Below, one piece after another: positions 8,592-17,451 of a stretch of DNA of 64,000 nucleotides (position 1 is the stretch's first letter; every line of letters starts with the position of its first letter). This DNA comes from Shewanella canadensis. GTDB lineage: Bacteria; Pseudomonadota; Gammaproteobacteria; Enterobacterales; Shewanellaceae. The notes below the pieces were generated by a model. The model saw nothing but the letters and a program-made list of their open reading frames with translations, was not told where the DNA came from and searched no databases. Both the position numbers and the translations under genes were made by a program. The DNA is taken from the NCBI RefSeq assembly GCF_003966225.1, contig NZ_RXNU01000011.1, positions 1 to 64,000 on the forward strand, given 5' to 3'.

Positions 8592-8948
8592 ATGAAAAAA
8601 GTCGCGATACTATTTCGCCGGGCCCCCCATGGTTCTCCTCATGGCAGAGAGGCATTAGATCTCGCACTCTTGAGTGCCAGTTTCGAGCAGGAAGTCAGTT
8701 TAATCTTTGTCGATGACGGCGTACTTAACCTTGTCAAAGACCAGCAGCCGGAACTTATTGGCGCGAAAGATTATATTGCCACTTTCGGCGCCCTCCCCCT
8801 GTATGATGTAGAGACAGTACTCGTCTGCGAAGAGTCTTTACTCGAGTATGGACTTGATTTGACAGACCTCACCATTGAGGCTGATATGGTTTCCCCATCA
8901 TTAATAACAGAGCAGCTATCGAAGGTTGATGAGGTCTTAGTATTCTGA
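8592..8948 (+). CDS. tusC: Sulfurtransferase complex subunit TusC
   Basis: This is the TusC subunit of the TusBCD sulfur relay, about 118 residues, DsrF-like. The protein begins MKKVAILFRRAPHGSPHGRE, typical of TusC. A GTG at 8568 with AGGA five bases upstream is an alternative start that would add eight residues; I prefer the ATG because it matches the family's N-terminus. Its TGA overlaps the ATG of tusB. Confidence 0.88.
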   Translation: MKKVAILFRRAPHGSPHGREALDLALLSASFEQEVSLIFVDDGVLNLVKDQQPELIGAKDYIATFGALPLYDVETVLVCEESLLEYGLDLTDLTIEADMVSPSLITEQLSKVDEVLVF

Positions 8949-9229
8949 TGAATTTACACCATATTCAAACGTCAGCCAAACAAGATAATGCGCTCGCATG
9001 TTGCATTAAATATATGGATAAACAAGACTCGGTACTATTGTCCGGAAATGGCGTGAATAGTCTCTTATTGTCTCAGTGGCGAGAGAGATTAGCCGATATC
9101 AGGGTCATGTTACTCAAGGACGATGTCGAAGCTCGTGGATTGAGCAAGCGGTTTAAAGACTATCCCCTTATCGACTACGACACATTCGTAAAAGAGTCTT
9201 TAACGCATGACAAGGTGATCACTTGGTGA
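8948..9229 (+). CDS. tusB: Sulfurtransferase complex subunit TusB
   Basis: This 93-residue protein is DsrH-like and ends in a conserved tail (DHDKVITW-type: LTHDKVITW). It is the smallest subunit of the TusBCD heterohexamer. Its start codon overlaps the tusC stop (TGATG), implying coupled translation, which suits a complex with equal subunit numbers. Confidence 0.88.
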   Translation: MNLHHIQTSAKQDNALACCIKYMDKQDSVLLSGNGVNSLLLSQWRERLADIRVMLLKDDVEARGLSKRFKDYPLIDYDTFVKESLTHDKVITW

Positions 9230-9339
9230 TGAGTACTCTCATCTTAGTACTATCATCTTTGTCGGTTTGGCTGGACATCAGCCCTTTAAACATTAGTCAG
9301 ATCAGTTATGGATCTAACAGGTCCAGAGGTTAATAGCAG

Positions 9340-9675
9340 TTGAATAGTTTTGAATATAAAGGCGAGCAGATCGAAACAGATCATCAGGGCTACCTTAAGC
9401 AGGTATCGCAATGGAACGAAGAAATTGCAGAACTCATAGCCGCACAAGAGCAGATCACGCTCACTCCGGCTCATTGGGAGGTCATTCACTTTGTGCGTGA
9501 TTTCTATTTAGAATACAAGACAAGCCCGGCAATACGTATACTGGTTAAAGCCATTGGCCAAAAGTTAGGTGCCGATAAGGGTAACTCTAAGTACTTGTAT
9601 ACTCTCTTTCCTACCGGCCCGGCTAAACAAGCGACAAAGGTTGCAGGTTTACCTAAACCGGCGAAATGTATCTAA
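9340..9675 (+). CDS. tusE: Sulfur relay protein TusE (DsrC-like)
   Basis: This DsrC-family protein of 111 residues has the penultimate cysteine (KPAKCI) that accepts persulfide sulfur from TusD and passes it to MnmA. The conserved segment WEVIHFVRDFYLEY is present. There is no in-frame ATG near the N-terminus; the start is a TTG at 9340 with GAGG about ten bases upstream. It lies 110 bases after tusB and completes the relay. A 147-bp repeat array begins right after its stop. Confidence 0.9.
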   Translation: MNSFEYKGEQIETDHQGYLKQVSQWNEEIAELIAAQEQITLTPAHWEVIHFVRDFYLEYKTSPAIRILVKAIGQKLGADKGNSKYLYTLFPTGPAKQATKVAGLPKPAKCI

Positions 9676-9746
9676 CCTTCCTGAATCTGGCGGGCATCTT
9701 AGATGTCGCCAAACAACCTTTGTACTCTAGTCTTGCGTATTCCAAT

Positions 9747-9783
9747 AAAAACCCGAGGCTTCAAATACTAAATCTCGGGTTTT
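9747..9783. terminator. Terminator hairpin, diverged repeat copy
   Basis: The arms AAAACCCGAG and CTCGGGTTTT form a stem with A/T tails on both sides, so it can act in both directions. It is the first terminator after tusE on the plus strand. Confidence 0.75.
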
Positions 9784-9894
9784 AATGTCTCAGGTTATAT
9801 TTTTTATAACGACTAACGCAGCCTTCCCGAATGTAGCGAACATCATAGATGTCGCCAAACACCCTTTGTACTCAAGTCCTGCATGTTCTAATAA

Positions 9895-9930
9895 AAAACC
9901 CGAAGTTTCTATGATGAAATTTCGGGTTTT
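9895..9930. terminator. Terminator hairpin, repeat copy 1
   Basis: The arms AAAACCCGAA and TTCGGGTTTT form a stem with flanking A and T runs; the hairpin is repeated in the next unit of the array. Confidence 0.75.
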
Positions 9931-10041
9931 AATGTCTCAGGTTATGTTCTTTTTTACGACTAATGCAGCCTTCCCGAATGTAGCGAACATCATAGATGTC
10001 GCCAAACACCCTTTGTACTCAAGTCCTGCATGTTCCAATAA

Positions 10042-10077
10042 AAAACCCGAAGTTTCTATGATGAAATTTCGGGTTTT
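10042..10077. terminator. Terminator hairpin, repeat copy 2
   Basis: This hairpin has the same arms as the copy at 9895-9930. On the minus strand it lies seven bases after the stop of the small gene at 10084-10206 and is followed by a T run, so it is that gene's natural terminator. Confidence 0.8.
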
Positions 10078-10083
10078 AATGTC

Positions 10084-10206
10084 TCAGGTTATGTTCTTTA
10101 TTACGACTAATGCAGCCTTCCCGAATGTAGCGAACATTACAGCGCCAAACACACAGATGATCGCCACATAGGTAAGCCACTGAAAGTAGCGCCTACCATT
10201 ATCCAT
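10084..10206 (-). CDS. 40-residue single-pass membrane protein
   Basis: A 41-codon frame starts at an ATG at 10206 with AAGGA ten bases upstream and ends at a TGA at 10084, immediately followed by a strong terminator. The product begins MDNGRRYFQWLTYVAIICVF and has one hydrophobic helix (about residues 11-28) followed by a basic tail ending VVIKNIT. The ribosome-binding site, the membrane helix, the terminator and repeated copies of its tail in the adjacent array all argue that it is a real gene. Its function is unknown. Confidence 0.6.
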   Translation of the reverse strand: MDNGRRYFQWLTYVAIICVFGAVMFATFGKAALVVIKNIT

Positions 10207-10314
10207 TGCACTTAATCCTTTGTTTTAATTATTATTTTACTGACTATTTTAACCATGCTTAGTAAAGCTAAGGAACTCATCTAAATATAATGAATGCCTA
10301 AGTAAATTACGGCT

Positions 10315-11601
10315 TTAACCGATCTTTTCCAAACCGCCCATATATGGACGTAAAACTTCAGGTACTGTGATGCTGCCGTCTTCGTTTTGGTAGTTTTCAA
10401 TTACCGCAACAAGCGTACGGCCTACAGCGAGTCCAGAGCCATTTAATGTATGTAATAGTGCAGGCTTCTTCGCTGACTTAGCCTTGTAACGGGCTTGCAT
10501 ACGTCTGGCCTGAAAGTCTTGCATGTTGCTACAAGATGAGATCTCTCTATAGGTATTTTGAGCCGGCAACCAAACTTCAATATCGAAGGTTTTGCTTGCA
10601 CCGAAGCCCATATCACCGGTACATAAAACAACGGTGCGGTAAGGTAGACCCAGCTTTTGTAGAATCGTTTCAGCATGACCTGTTAATGAATCTAATGCGG
10701 CCATCGAATCTTCAGGCTTAACCAATTGAACCAGTTCAACCTTGTCGAACTGGTGTTGACGGATCAAACCACGAGTGTCACGACCGTAAGATCCCGCTTC
10801 ACTTCTGAAGCAAGGAGTATGAGCAGTCAGTTTAACCGGAAGCTCACTCTCGTCGATAATGGTATCGCGAGCGATATTCGTTAACGGAACTTCCGCTGTT
10901 GGGATAAGGCTTAAACCTTGGCCTTCTTCAGTTGCAGGTTTGGTATGGAAAAGATCTTCACCAAATTTTGGTAACTGACCCGTACCAAGTAAACTCTCTT
11001 CATTGACCAACAGAGGTACATAGGCTTCAGTATAGCCATGCTCTGTCGTGTGAACATCTAGCATAAGCTGCGCCAGTGCTCTATTCATGCGGGCAATTTG
11101 CCCTTTCATGACAATGAAGCGTGTGCCGGAAATTTTGACCGCTGTTTTAAAATCTAACCCACCTAAAGTTTCACCAAGTTCGACGTGATCTTTCACTTCA
11201 AAGTTAAATTCTTTAGGTGTGCCCCAACGTCTAACCTCGACATTTTCACTTTCATCGACACCGGCAGGCACAGATTCATCAGGTAAGTTAGGGATACTCA
11301 TGGCAATAGCATTCAATGTTTCAAGTAACTCTGACAACTCTTGCTTCTTTGAATCAAGTTGCGAACCAAGATCGCCCACTTGAGCCATGATAGGTGCAAC
11401 ATCTTCCCCTTTCGCTTTTGCTTGTCCAATCGATTTGGATATAGCATTACGGGAAGCTTGCAGCTCTTCAGTCGCCATTTGCAACGACTTTCGCTTTTCC
11501 TCTAACTTACTTAGACGCTCAACATCTAGAATAAAACCGCGGGTTGCCAGGCGCTCGGCCGTAGCTTCTAATTCTGTACGTAAAAATTTTGGATCTAACA
11601 T
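10315..11601 (-). CDS. serS: Serine--tRNA ligase
   Basis: This 428-residue class II synthetase charges tRNA-Ser with serine in the cytoplasm. The N-terminal 110 residues form the long antiparallel coiled coil that contacts the variable arm of tRNA-Ser. Motif 2 (FRSEAGSYGRDTRGLIRQHQ) and motif 3 (GSGLAVGRTLVAVIENYQ) are intact. It is the last gene of the ftsK-lolA-rarA-crcB-serS run, starting 18 bases after crcB. Confidence 0.97.
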   Translation of the reverse strand: MLDPKFLRTELEATAERLATRGFILDVERLSKLEEKRKSLQMATEELQASRNAISKSIGQAKAKGEDVAPIMAQVGDLGSQLDSKKQELSELLETLNAIAMSIPNLPDESVPAGVDESENVEVRRWGTPKEFNFEVKDHVELGETLGGLDFKTAVKISGTRFIVMKGQIARMNRALAQLMLDVHTTEHGYTEAYVPLLVNEESLLGTGQLPKFGEDLFHTKPATEEGQGLSLIPTAEVPLTNIARDTIIDESELPVKLTAHTPCFRSEAGSYGRDTRGLIRQHQFDKVELVQLVKPEDSMAALDSLTGHAETILQKLGLPYRTVVLCTGDMGFGASKTFDIEVWLPAQNTYREISSCSNMQDFQARRMQARYKAKSAKKPALLHTLNGSGLAVGRTLVAVIENYQNEDGSITVPEVLRPYMGGLEKIG

Positions 11602-11619
11602 GTTTTATATTCTTAATAG

Positions 11620-11994
11620 TTAAATGCGAGAAAAAACCAACTGCTGTCCCAGATAGACCATGAATATACATAGGCAGAGGTTCAGAGCGATATTAAAAAA
11701 TGCCTTTATCCAAGCACCACTCTGGATTAATAACAGAGTCTCATTGGAAAAAGTTGAAAATGTAGTAAGCGCCCCTAAAAGCCCTACACCAACCAACGCC
11801 TTAATTTCAGGACTAACTTGACTGACTTGGCCGAGGGCATAAATTGTACCCATCAGAAACGAGCCGATGACATTGACTAACAGTGTACCAAAAGGAAATG
11901 CTGAGCCAAATAGCTGAAGCATGAAAATTGAGATCAGATAACGAAAAACTGCCCCAATCGATCCTCCCAGCGCGACAAATAGAATATTATTCAT
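11620..11994 (-). CDS. crcB: Fluoride channel CrcB (Fluc)
   Basis: This protein of 124 residues with four predicted helices belongs to the Fluc/CrcB family of dimeric fluoride exporters in the inner membrane. GGSIGAVFRYLIS near the start and the TFSTFSNE motif in helix 3 are characteristic. The ATG at 11994 overlaps the end of rarA by eight bases. The frame also opens at 12021, but the extra nine residues are not typical. Confidence 0.92.
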   Translation of the reverse strand: MNNILFVALGGSIGAVFRYLISIFMLQLFGSAFPFGTLLVNVIGSFLMGTIYALGQVSQVSPEIKALVGVGLLGALTTFSTFSNETLLLIQSGAWIKAFFNIALNLCLCIFMVYLGQQLVFSRI

Positions 11995-13318
11995 ACCGTT
12001 TGATCTCACTGTCTCTGTCAAGTTGCGCCAAATGTTCTAATTTAGCTTTTATTCGCTTCTCAAAGCCATGTTCCGTCGGGTAGTAAAACCGGGATTCAGC
12101 CAGACCTTCAGGGAAATAACATTCACCGCTCGCATAGGAGTTTGGCTCATCATGTGCGTAGCGGTAGCCTTCGCCATACCCGAGGTCTTGCATCAACTGT
12201 GTGGGTGCATTACGTAGGTGCTCAGGCACGGCTTCCTGGCCGGTTTCACGGGCTAACTGTCTCGCGGCTTTGAACGCCGTGTAGACAGAATTACTCTTAG
12301 GTGCACTCGCCAGGTAAACTATCGCCTGAGCCAGGGCTCTTTCACCTTCCGCTGGACCTACGCGATGGAAACATTCCCATGCGTTTAGTGCAACCGTCAT
12401 AGCCACCGGATCGGCATTACCAATATCTTCTGACGCAATGGCCAGTAATCTACGTGCGATATAAAGAGGATCACATCCTCCTTCCAACATTCGGCAAAAC
12501 CAATACAAGGCTGCGTCCGGTGCAGAACCACGAATGGATTTATGTACAGCGGAGATAAGATCGTAAAATTGATCACCATTTTTATCGAAGCCTGCCAGTT
12601 GTTGACCCGCAACTTCGATGATCATGTCCTCGCTGAAACTCCCACCATCAGCTAGCATGTCACTCATCAATTCAATCAGGTTTAATGCCTTTCGCGCATC
12701 ACCTTCAGATACATTGGCGAGTTTCTGTGCAACATTATCAGGGATCTGTAACTGTCGCTTACCCAGGCCACGCTCTTCGTCTGTCAGAGCCTGCCTAACG
12801 ATGTGCACTATCTCATCATTGGTCAACTTCTTGATCAGGTAAACCCGTGCACGCGATAGCAGGGCGTTATTGATCTCGAAAGAGGGATTTTCTGTCGTCG
12901 CCCCAACAAATATCACGGTCCCATCTTCGATGAAGGGAAGAAAGGCGTCTTGCTGACTCTTATTGAAACGGTGCACTTCATCGACAAAAAGTAAGGTTCT
13001 TTGTCCTCTGGATTCGGCAACATTCTTTGCGTGCTCGATAGCAGTGCGGATCTCTTTGACGCCCGATGTCACTGCCGAAATACGTTCGACATGCGCATTG
13101 GCATAACTAGCCACTAACTCGGCCAACGTTGTCTTTCCGGTACCTGGCGGTCCCCAGAACATCATAGAGTGAGCGCGCCCGGCCTCGAGGGCTTTACGAA
13201 GGGGCTTCCCCTCCCCTAAAAGGTGAGTTTGACCAATATACTGAGATATGGTTTCAGGCCGCATTCGAGCAGCCAAAGGCCTAAAATCGGGCGCAAAATC
13301 GAAACTAAAACTTGACAC
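11987..13318 (-). CDS. rarA: Replication-associated recombination protein RarA (MgsA)
   Basis: This 443-residue AAA+ ATPase is related to clamp-loader subunits and acts at stalled replication forks. Walker A (GPPGTGKTTLAEL, around residue 57), Walker B (LLFVDEVHRF) and the sensor region (GATTENPSFEIN) are present, followed by the C-terminal tetramerisation domain. It lies between lolA (nine bases away) and crcB (overlapping), the usual gammaproteobacterial arrangement. Confidence 0.95.
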   Translation of the reverse strand: MSSFSFDFAPDFRPLAARMRPETISQYIGQTHLLGEGKPLRKALEAGRAHSMMFWGPPGTGKTTLAELVASYANAHVERISAVTSGVKEIRTAIEHAKNVAESRGQRTLLFVDEVHRFNKSQQDAFLPFIEDGTVIFVGATTENPSFEINNALLSRARVYLIKKLTNDEIVHIVRQALTDEERGLGKRQLQIPDNVAQKLANVSEGDARKALNLIELMSDMLADGGSFSEDMIIEVAGQQLAGFDKNGDQFYDLISAVHKSIRGSAPDAALYWFCRMLEGGCDPLYIARRLLAIASEDIGNADPVAMTVALNAWECFHRVGPAEGERALAQAIVYLASAPKSNSVYTAFKAARQLARETGQEAVPEHLRNAPTQLMQDLGYGEGYRYAHDEPNSYASGECYFPEGLAESRFYYPTEHGFEKRIKAKLEHLAQLDRDSEIKRYE

Positions 13319-13327
13319 TAAATAGCC

Positions 13328-13954
13328 TTAATTGACGGTATTTAGACGTTGATCATCGATATCAACATCATCCGGAACGGTAAATTTAAACATGGAAAGC
13401 TCGTCGTCGCTGATGGCAGTTTGATCCGATAACATAAATTGGCTTACATTCCCTTGCTGGTCTTGCAGCACCATTTGGGTCAAGGTGTTTCCATCGAAAC
13501 ACACATCGACAGATTCAACACCCGCATCGACACTTTTTGGAGCGATACTAAAACAACCTTCTTCATTGGTTACCGTGTATTTTGACCAGGTTTCTTCATC
13601 CCGATGAACCAAAAGTGCAATCGGCGATGCATTGATTGCTTGGTTGAGATCCATAACAGAGACCTCTTCTGCAAAAGGGTTATAGATCCAAACATCACGA
13701 CCATCGGCAACGATTAATGATTCATCCGGCTCTGTGAGATGCCAATAAAATTGATTCGGATAAGCCAGTGCAAATACACCACTCCCTTTCTGGATCTCTT
13801 TTTTATTAATATCAGTCACTGTCTGGGTAAAGTTTGCCTTTAGGGTCGATATCTCGGCAAGTTTTGCTTTTAACACTCCTGACTCACTGGCCTGAGCGTA
13901 ACCCGAGACCAATAGTGGCAGGCTGATAGCAAGTATTGATAGGGTCTTTCTCAT
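13328..13954 (-). CDS. lolA: Outer-membrane lipoprotein carrier LolA
   Basis: This periplasmic chaperone of 208 residues ferries lipoproteins from LolCDE to LolB. It has a signal peptide (MRKTLSILAISLPLLVSGYA, cleaved after AQA) and the conserved core LKANFTQTV...GSGVFALAYPNQFYWHL. I chose the ATG at 13954, six bases after AAGGA; the ATG two codons earlier would sit directly on that site. It is followed by rarA after nine bases. Confidence 0.95.
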   Translation of the reverse strand: MRKTLSILAISLPLLVSGYAQASESGVLKAKLAEISTLKANFTQTVTDINKKEIQKGSGVFALAYPNQFYWHLTEPDESLIVADGRDVWIYNPFAEEVSVMDLNQAINASPIALLVHRDEETWSKYTVTNEEGCFSIAPKSVDAGVESVDVCFDGNTLTQMVLQDQQGNVSQFMLSDQTAISDDELSMFKFTVPDDVDIDDQRLNTVN

Positions 13955-14067
13955 TGTCATTCCTTAAACTATTGTGTATCCCCAATATCATATCGTTATT
14001 GGAGATGACTCCTGCATGGGCAGAAGATTAATATCTATTCATGCTTAGTAGCAGTGGCTTAACCGGA

Positions 14068-16596
14068 CTAAAATACCTTAGGCGGTGGCGGTGCAAGTAC
14101 CTCACGGTTACCGTTATGTCCTTGAGAGCTCACCACTCCCTGAGCTTCCATCTGCTCAATGATCCTAGCGGCGCGGTTATAACCGATTTTAAACTTACGT
14201 TGCACACTGGATATTGAACCTCTGCGAGTCTCGGTAACGAAAGCGACCGCTTCATCGTAGAGCGCATCGGACTCTTCATCGGCTTCACTGGTTTCACCGG
14301 GCAACAATACCTGCTCACCTTCAGTGGATCCCTGCAGGATATCTTCAATATATTGCGGTTTGCCTCGACTATGCCAATCGGCCACGACAGCATGAACTTC
14401 ATGATCATCGATAAAGGCACCATGAACACGAATGGGTATACTGGTCCCTGGTGGCAGGTAGAGCATATCACCCATGCCCAGTAGGGTTTCGGCACCTTGC
14501 TGGTCTAGAATAGTACGCGAGTCGATACGGCTTGATACCTGGAATGCCATTCTGGTTGGAATATTGGCCTTAATCAGACCCGTGATCACATCGACAGAAG
14601 GTCGTTGTGTTGCAAGTATCAAGTGAATTCCCGCTGCACGTGCTTTTTGAGCGATTCGGGCGATAAGTTCTTCTACTTTTTTGCCGACAATCATCATCAT
14701 GTCGGCAAACTCATCCACCACGACCACAATAGATGGGAGCTTATCCAGTTCCGGGGCCTCGGGCTCCATGCTATCTGAAGATTTCCATAAGGGATCTGTG
14801 ATGGGTTGGCCTGATTCCTTCGCCTCCTTAATTTTCGCGTTGTAACCTTTCAGGTTTCGAACCCCAAGGGCTGACATCAGCTTATATCGACGCTCCATCT
14901 CACCCACACACCATCGAAGCGAGTTTGCCGCTTCTTTCATATCGGTAACGACTTCACAAAGAAGATGTGGGATCCCTTCATAAACGGAGAGTTCGAGCAT
15001 CTTAGGATCGATCATGATAAAACGAACATCGTCGGGTCCGGATTTATACAGCAAGCTGGTGATCATCACATTCACACCGACTGACTTACCCGAACCCGTT
15101 GTACCGGCAACCAGGAGATGTGGCATTTTGCCCAAGTCGACAACCACAGGCTCACCTGCAATATCCTGACCTAACACCATGCTCAAATGAGACTTACTCT
15201 CTGCGAATGTTTTACTGTCCAACACATCTCGCATAAATACGGTTTCACGAAACTTATTCGGTAATTCGATGCCGACATAGGCCTTGCCAGGGATCACTTC
15301 CACAACTCGAACACTTTCAGCCAATAGTGAGCGTGCTAAATCTTTAGAAAGGTTAGTGACTTTCGATGCTTTAACGCCCGGAGCCAATTCCAATTCAAAT
15401 CGGGTAACAACGGGTCCGGGGAAAACCCCAACAACCTTTGCTACGATATTAAAATCGGCAAGTTTAACCTCTACCAGTGCCCCAACCTGATCTAACTCTT
15501 CACGGCTGATTGGATTAGCCTTTCTATTTGGGACATCTAACAGAGAGATGCTTGGCAGCGGAGTAATGGGTTTCTTTGCCTGCTCGAGATCTTGCCCTGG
15601 TAAAACGACAATACCATCAACGATTTTAGCGGACTCGACAACCTTTGGCTTAGCAGGGCTTACAGCGCCTACTGAAGTTTGATTGTCAAAATCAATTTCA
15701 TCATATTCAGATACCGGAACCGGCATATCGGTATCGATGTTTAGCTCATGATGCTCGAACTGACCTTCATCATTTTCGAGTTGTGGCTCGATTCGACCAT
15801 TTGCGCTAAGAGTTTCACCATGATTTATCTCTTCAAATTGAGTTAAGTGAGTTTCTAAACGTTCTGAGTCAAGCTCTTCATCTTCAAAATCGTCTTCAGA
15901 TTGATTGCGTTTCTCTTTGAATTTATCGAACACAGACATGAAGCCTTGTGTATCTTCGGTTTCTGCAGAATCACGTTTAAAGCGTTCGGGTAGCGAACGT
16001 AGAGAGTTGAATACCCAAATAGCGGAAAAACCGGTTAAATCGACAATCGTTAACCAGCTAATTCCGGTGAGCAGTGTAAAGCCTGCTCCAACAAAACAAA
16101 GCAGCAGTAGAGTGGTACCTAATTTATTAAAATAAGGCAACATGGCATCACGGATCACGTCTCCGGCGACACCTCCGGCGGAAAACTCATAGATATCATT
16201 TGCATTCATGCTGGCAAGCGCGGCTAAACTGAAAACAATGAGCAGAAAACCAATGAGCCTTAAACCTACCGAAAAATAGTCTATTTCGAGTAACTTGTGG
16301 GTACGTTTAAAAAGCAACCAGCCCGTCAAAGCCATAATGATTGGAATAAGATAAGCGGTGTAACCAAAGAAGTAGAACAACACATCCGCTGTCCATGCAC
16401 CTACCGCACCGGTAACATTTTGAATTTCACCTTCGAAATGCGATTGACTCCAGCCCGGATCGGAAGAGTAAAAACTACTGAGGGCAAGAAGAACATAAGT
16501 TGCTAGCATGCAACAAATAATGAGGCCCCCCTCAAGAAGACGCTGCACTCCGCTTAGCGTTTTAATACTATTTCCCTTAGACAAATGAAAACCCAC
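14068..16596 (-). CDS. ftsK: DNA translocase FtsK
   Basis: This 842-residue septal DNA pump assists chromosome dimer resolution and cell division. It has an N-terminal domain with four or five membrane helices (about residues 25-190) and an acidic linker shorter than in E. coli. The RecA-like motor has Walker A (GTTGSGKSVGVNVM) and Walker B (SIVVVVDEFADMM). A C-terminal gamma winged helix (SISSVQRKFKIGYNRAARII) would read KOPS sequences. The short linker is normal for Shewanella and Vibrio relatives. It heads the lolA-rarA-crcB-serS block and follows a divergent lrp arrangement. Confidence 0.96.
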   Translation of the reverse strand: MGFHLSKGNSIKTLSGVQRLLEGGLIICCMLATYVLLALSSFYSSDPGWSQSHFEGEIQNVTGAVGAWTADVLFYFFGYTAYLIPIIMALTGWLLFKRTHKLLEIDYFSVGLRLIGFLLIVFSLAALASMNANDIYEFSAGGVAGDVIRDAMLPYFNKLGTTLLLLCFVGAGFTLLTGISWLTIVDLTGFSAIWVFNSLRSLPERFKRDSAETEDTQGFMSVFDKFKEKRNQSEDDFEDEELDSERLETHLTQFEEINHGETLSANGRIEPQLENDEGQFEHHELNIDTDMPVPVSEYDEIDFDNQTSVGAVSPAKPKVVESAKIVDGIVVLPGQDLEQAKKPITPLPSISLLDVPNRKANPISREELDQVGALVEVKLADFNIVAKVVGVFPGPVVTRFELELAPGVKASKVTNLSKDLARSLLAESVRVVEVIPGKAYVGIELPNKFRETVFMRDVLDSKTFAESKSHLSMVLGQDIAGEPVVVDLGKMPHLLVAGTTGSGKSVGVNVMITSLLYKSGPDDVRFIMIDPKMLELSVYEGIPHLLCEVVTDMKEAANSLRWCVGEMERRYKLMSALGVRNLKGYNAKIKEAKESGQPITDPLWKSSDSMEPEAPELDKLPSIVVVVDEFADMMMIVGKKVEELIARIAQKARAAGIHLILATQRPSVDVITGLIKANIPTRMAFQVSSRIDSRTILDQQGAETLLGMGDMLYLPPGTSIPIRVHGAFIDDHEVHAVVADWHSRGKPQYIEDILQGSTEGEQVLLPGETSEADEESDALYDEAVAFVTETRRGSISSVQRKFKIGYNRAARIIEQMEAQGVVSSQGHNGNREVLAPPPPKVF

Positions 16597-16718
16597 GAAA
16601 AAGAATAAGACAGGTTGCTCTAAGATATCAAAAATAACGCCCTTTTGCAGCGATTTAAGCTATTCAAACACATTATCTATGGTTTATTTAATGTAAATGA
16701 TGAATTTATAAACAAGAT

Positions 16719-16748
16719 AAAAAAAGGAGCCATAGTTGGCTCCTTTTT
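16719..16748 (-). terminator. Rho-independent terminator of lrp
   Basis: The arms AAAAAGGAGCCA and TGGCTCCTTTTT with a small loop are followed on the minus strand by a T run, about 20 bases after the lrp stop. Confidence 0.9.
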
Positions 16749-16767
16749 GGTATTACAGACTTAGAAA

Positions 16768-17271
16768 TTAAGATTCTGCGGTAACATTTATTGCAACTTT
16801 ACTCGTCTGCTTTACCTCTTCCATCACAACGTATGTACGTGTGTCAGAAACAGAAGGCAGCCTAAGTAAAGTCTCACCTAATAAGCGGCGGTACGCAGAC
16901 ATGTCTGATACGCGCGTTTTCAACAGGTAGTCAAAATCGCCGGATACTAAATGACACTCTTGAATGTCATCGAGTAATTGAACAGCACGATTAAACTTGT
17001 CAAACACTTCCGAACTATCACGATTAAGCGTAATTTCAACAAATACAAGCAAGGATGCACCCAAGAAATGGGGATTAACTAATGCCGTATATCCATTAAT
17101 ATACCCTTGTTTTTCAAGTCTTTTAACTCTCTCTAAGCAAGGGGTAGGACTTAAACCTACACGTTTTGAAAGCTCAACATTGGAAATGCGACCGTCAGTT
17201 TGTAACTCATTAAGTATGTTTCGATCTATCCGATCTAAGTCTTTTATAGGACTCTTTTTATTATTAACCAT
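16768..17271 (-). CDS. lrp: Leucine-responsive regulator Lrp
   Basis: This 167-residue feast/famine regulator has an N-terminal helix-turn-helix (residues about 15-60, NVELSKRVGLSPTPCLERVK) and a C-terminal RAM domain that senses amino acids. It is divergent from alanine dehydrogenase, a common Lrp target, so control of ald is a reasonable inference. The length and ending are typical of the global Lrp rather than local AsnC-type paralogues. Confidence 0.93.
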   Translation of the reverse strand: MVNNKKSPIKDLDRIDRNILNELQTDGRISNVELSKRVGLSPTPCLERVKRLEKQGYINGYTALVNPHFLGASLLVFVEITLNRDSSEVFDKFNRAVQLLDDIQECHLVSGDFDYLLKTRVSDMSAYRRLLGETLLRLPSVSDTRTYVVMEEVKQTSKVAINVTAES

Positions 17272-17451
17272 ATTTTTAACCTTGCTTTATCACTAAAACA
17301 ACATTTATCACTACGTATGTCAAAACTTCAGCAGCATAAACTGCTGAACTGATACTATACTAGATTTCCCTGAGACAAGCACGTTCAGGACACGACAAAA
17401 TAACAATTACACCCATAAAAAATGGGTTTTTATGCAATTTGAGGCTCGAAG

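Larger units (their letters stand above)
9677..10140. repeat. 147-bp tandem repeat array containing terminator hairpins
   Basis: Two nearly identical full units start at 9785 and 9932. The 3' portion of a third begins at 10079 and runs into the small gene at 10084-10206, and a diverged copy precedes them from just after the tusE stop. Unit length is exactly 147 bases. Each unit carries a terminator hairpin and a copy of the tail of the minus-strand small gene. Because 147 is divisible by three, the plus strand stays open across the array with a repeated 49-residue pattern; I regard that frame as spurious. Confidence 0.9.

Noticed and set aside
9785..10171. 128-codon plus-strand frame with a 49-residue repeated pattern
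   Set aside because: It is the antisense of a repeated terminator and small-gene tail, kept open because the unit is 147 bases. It has no ribosome-binding site and the repeats contain terminators.
14130..14495. 121-codon frame inside ftsK on the same strand
   Set aside because: It is a shadow of ftsK, whose motifs are intact in the main frame.
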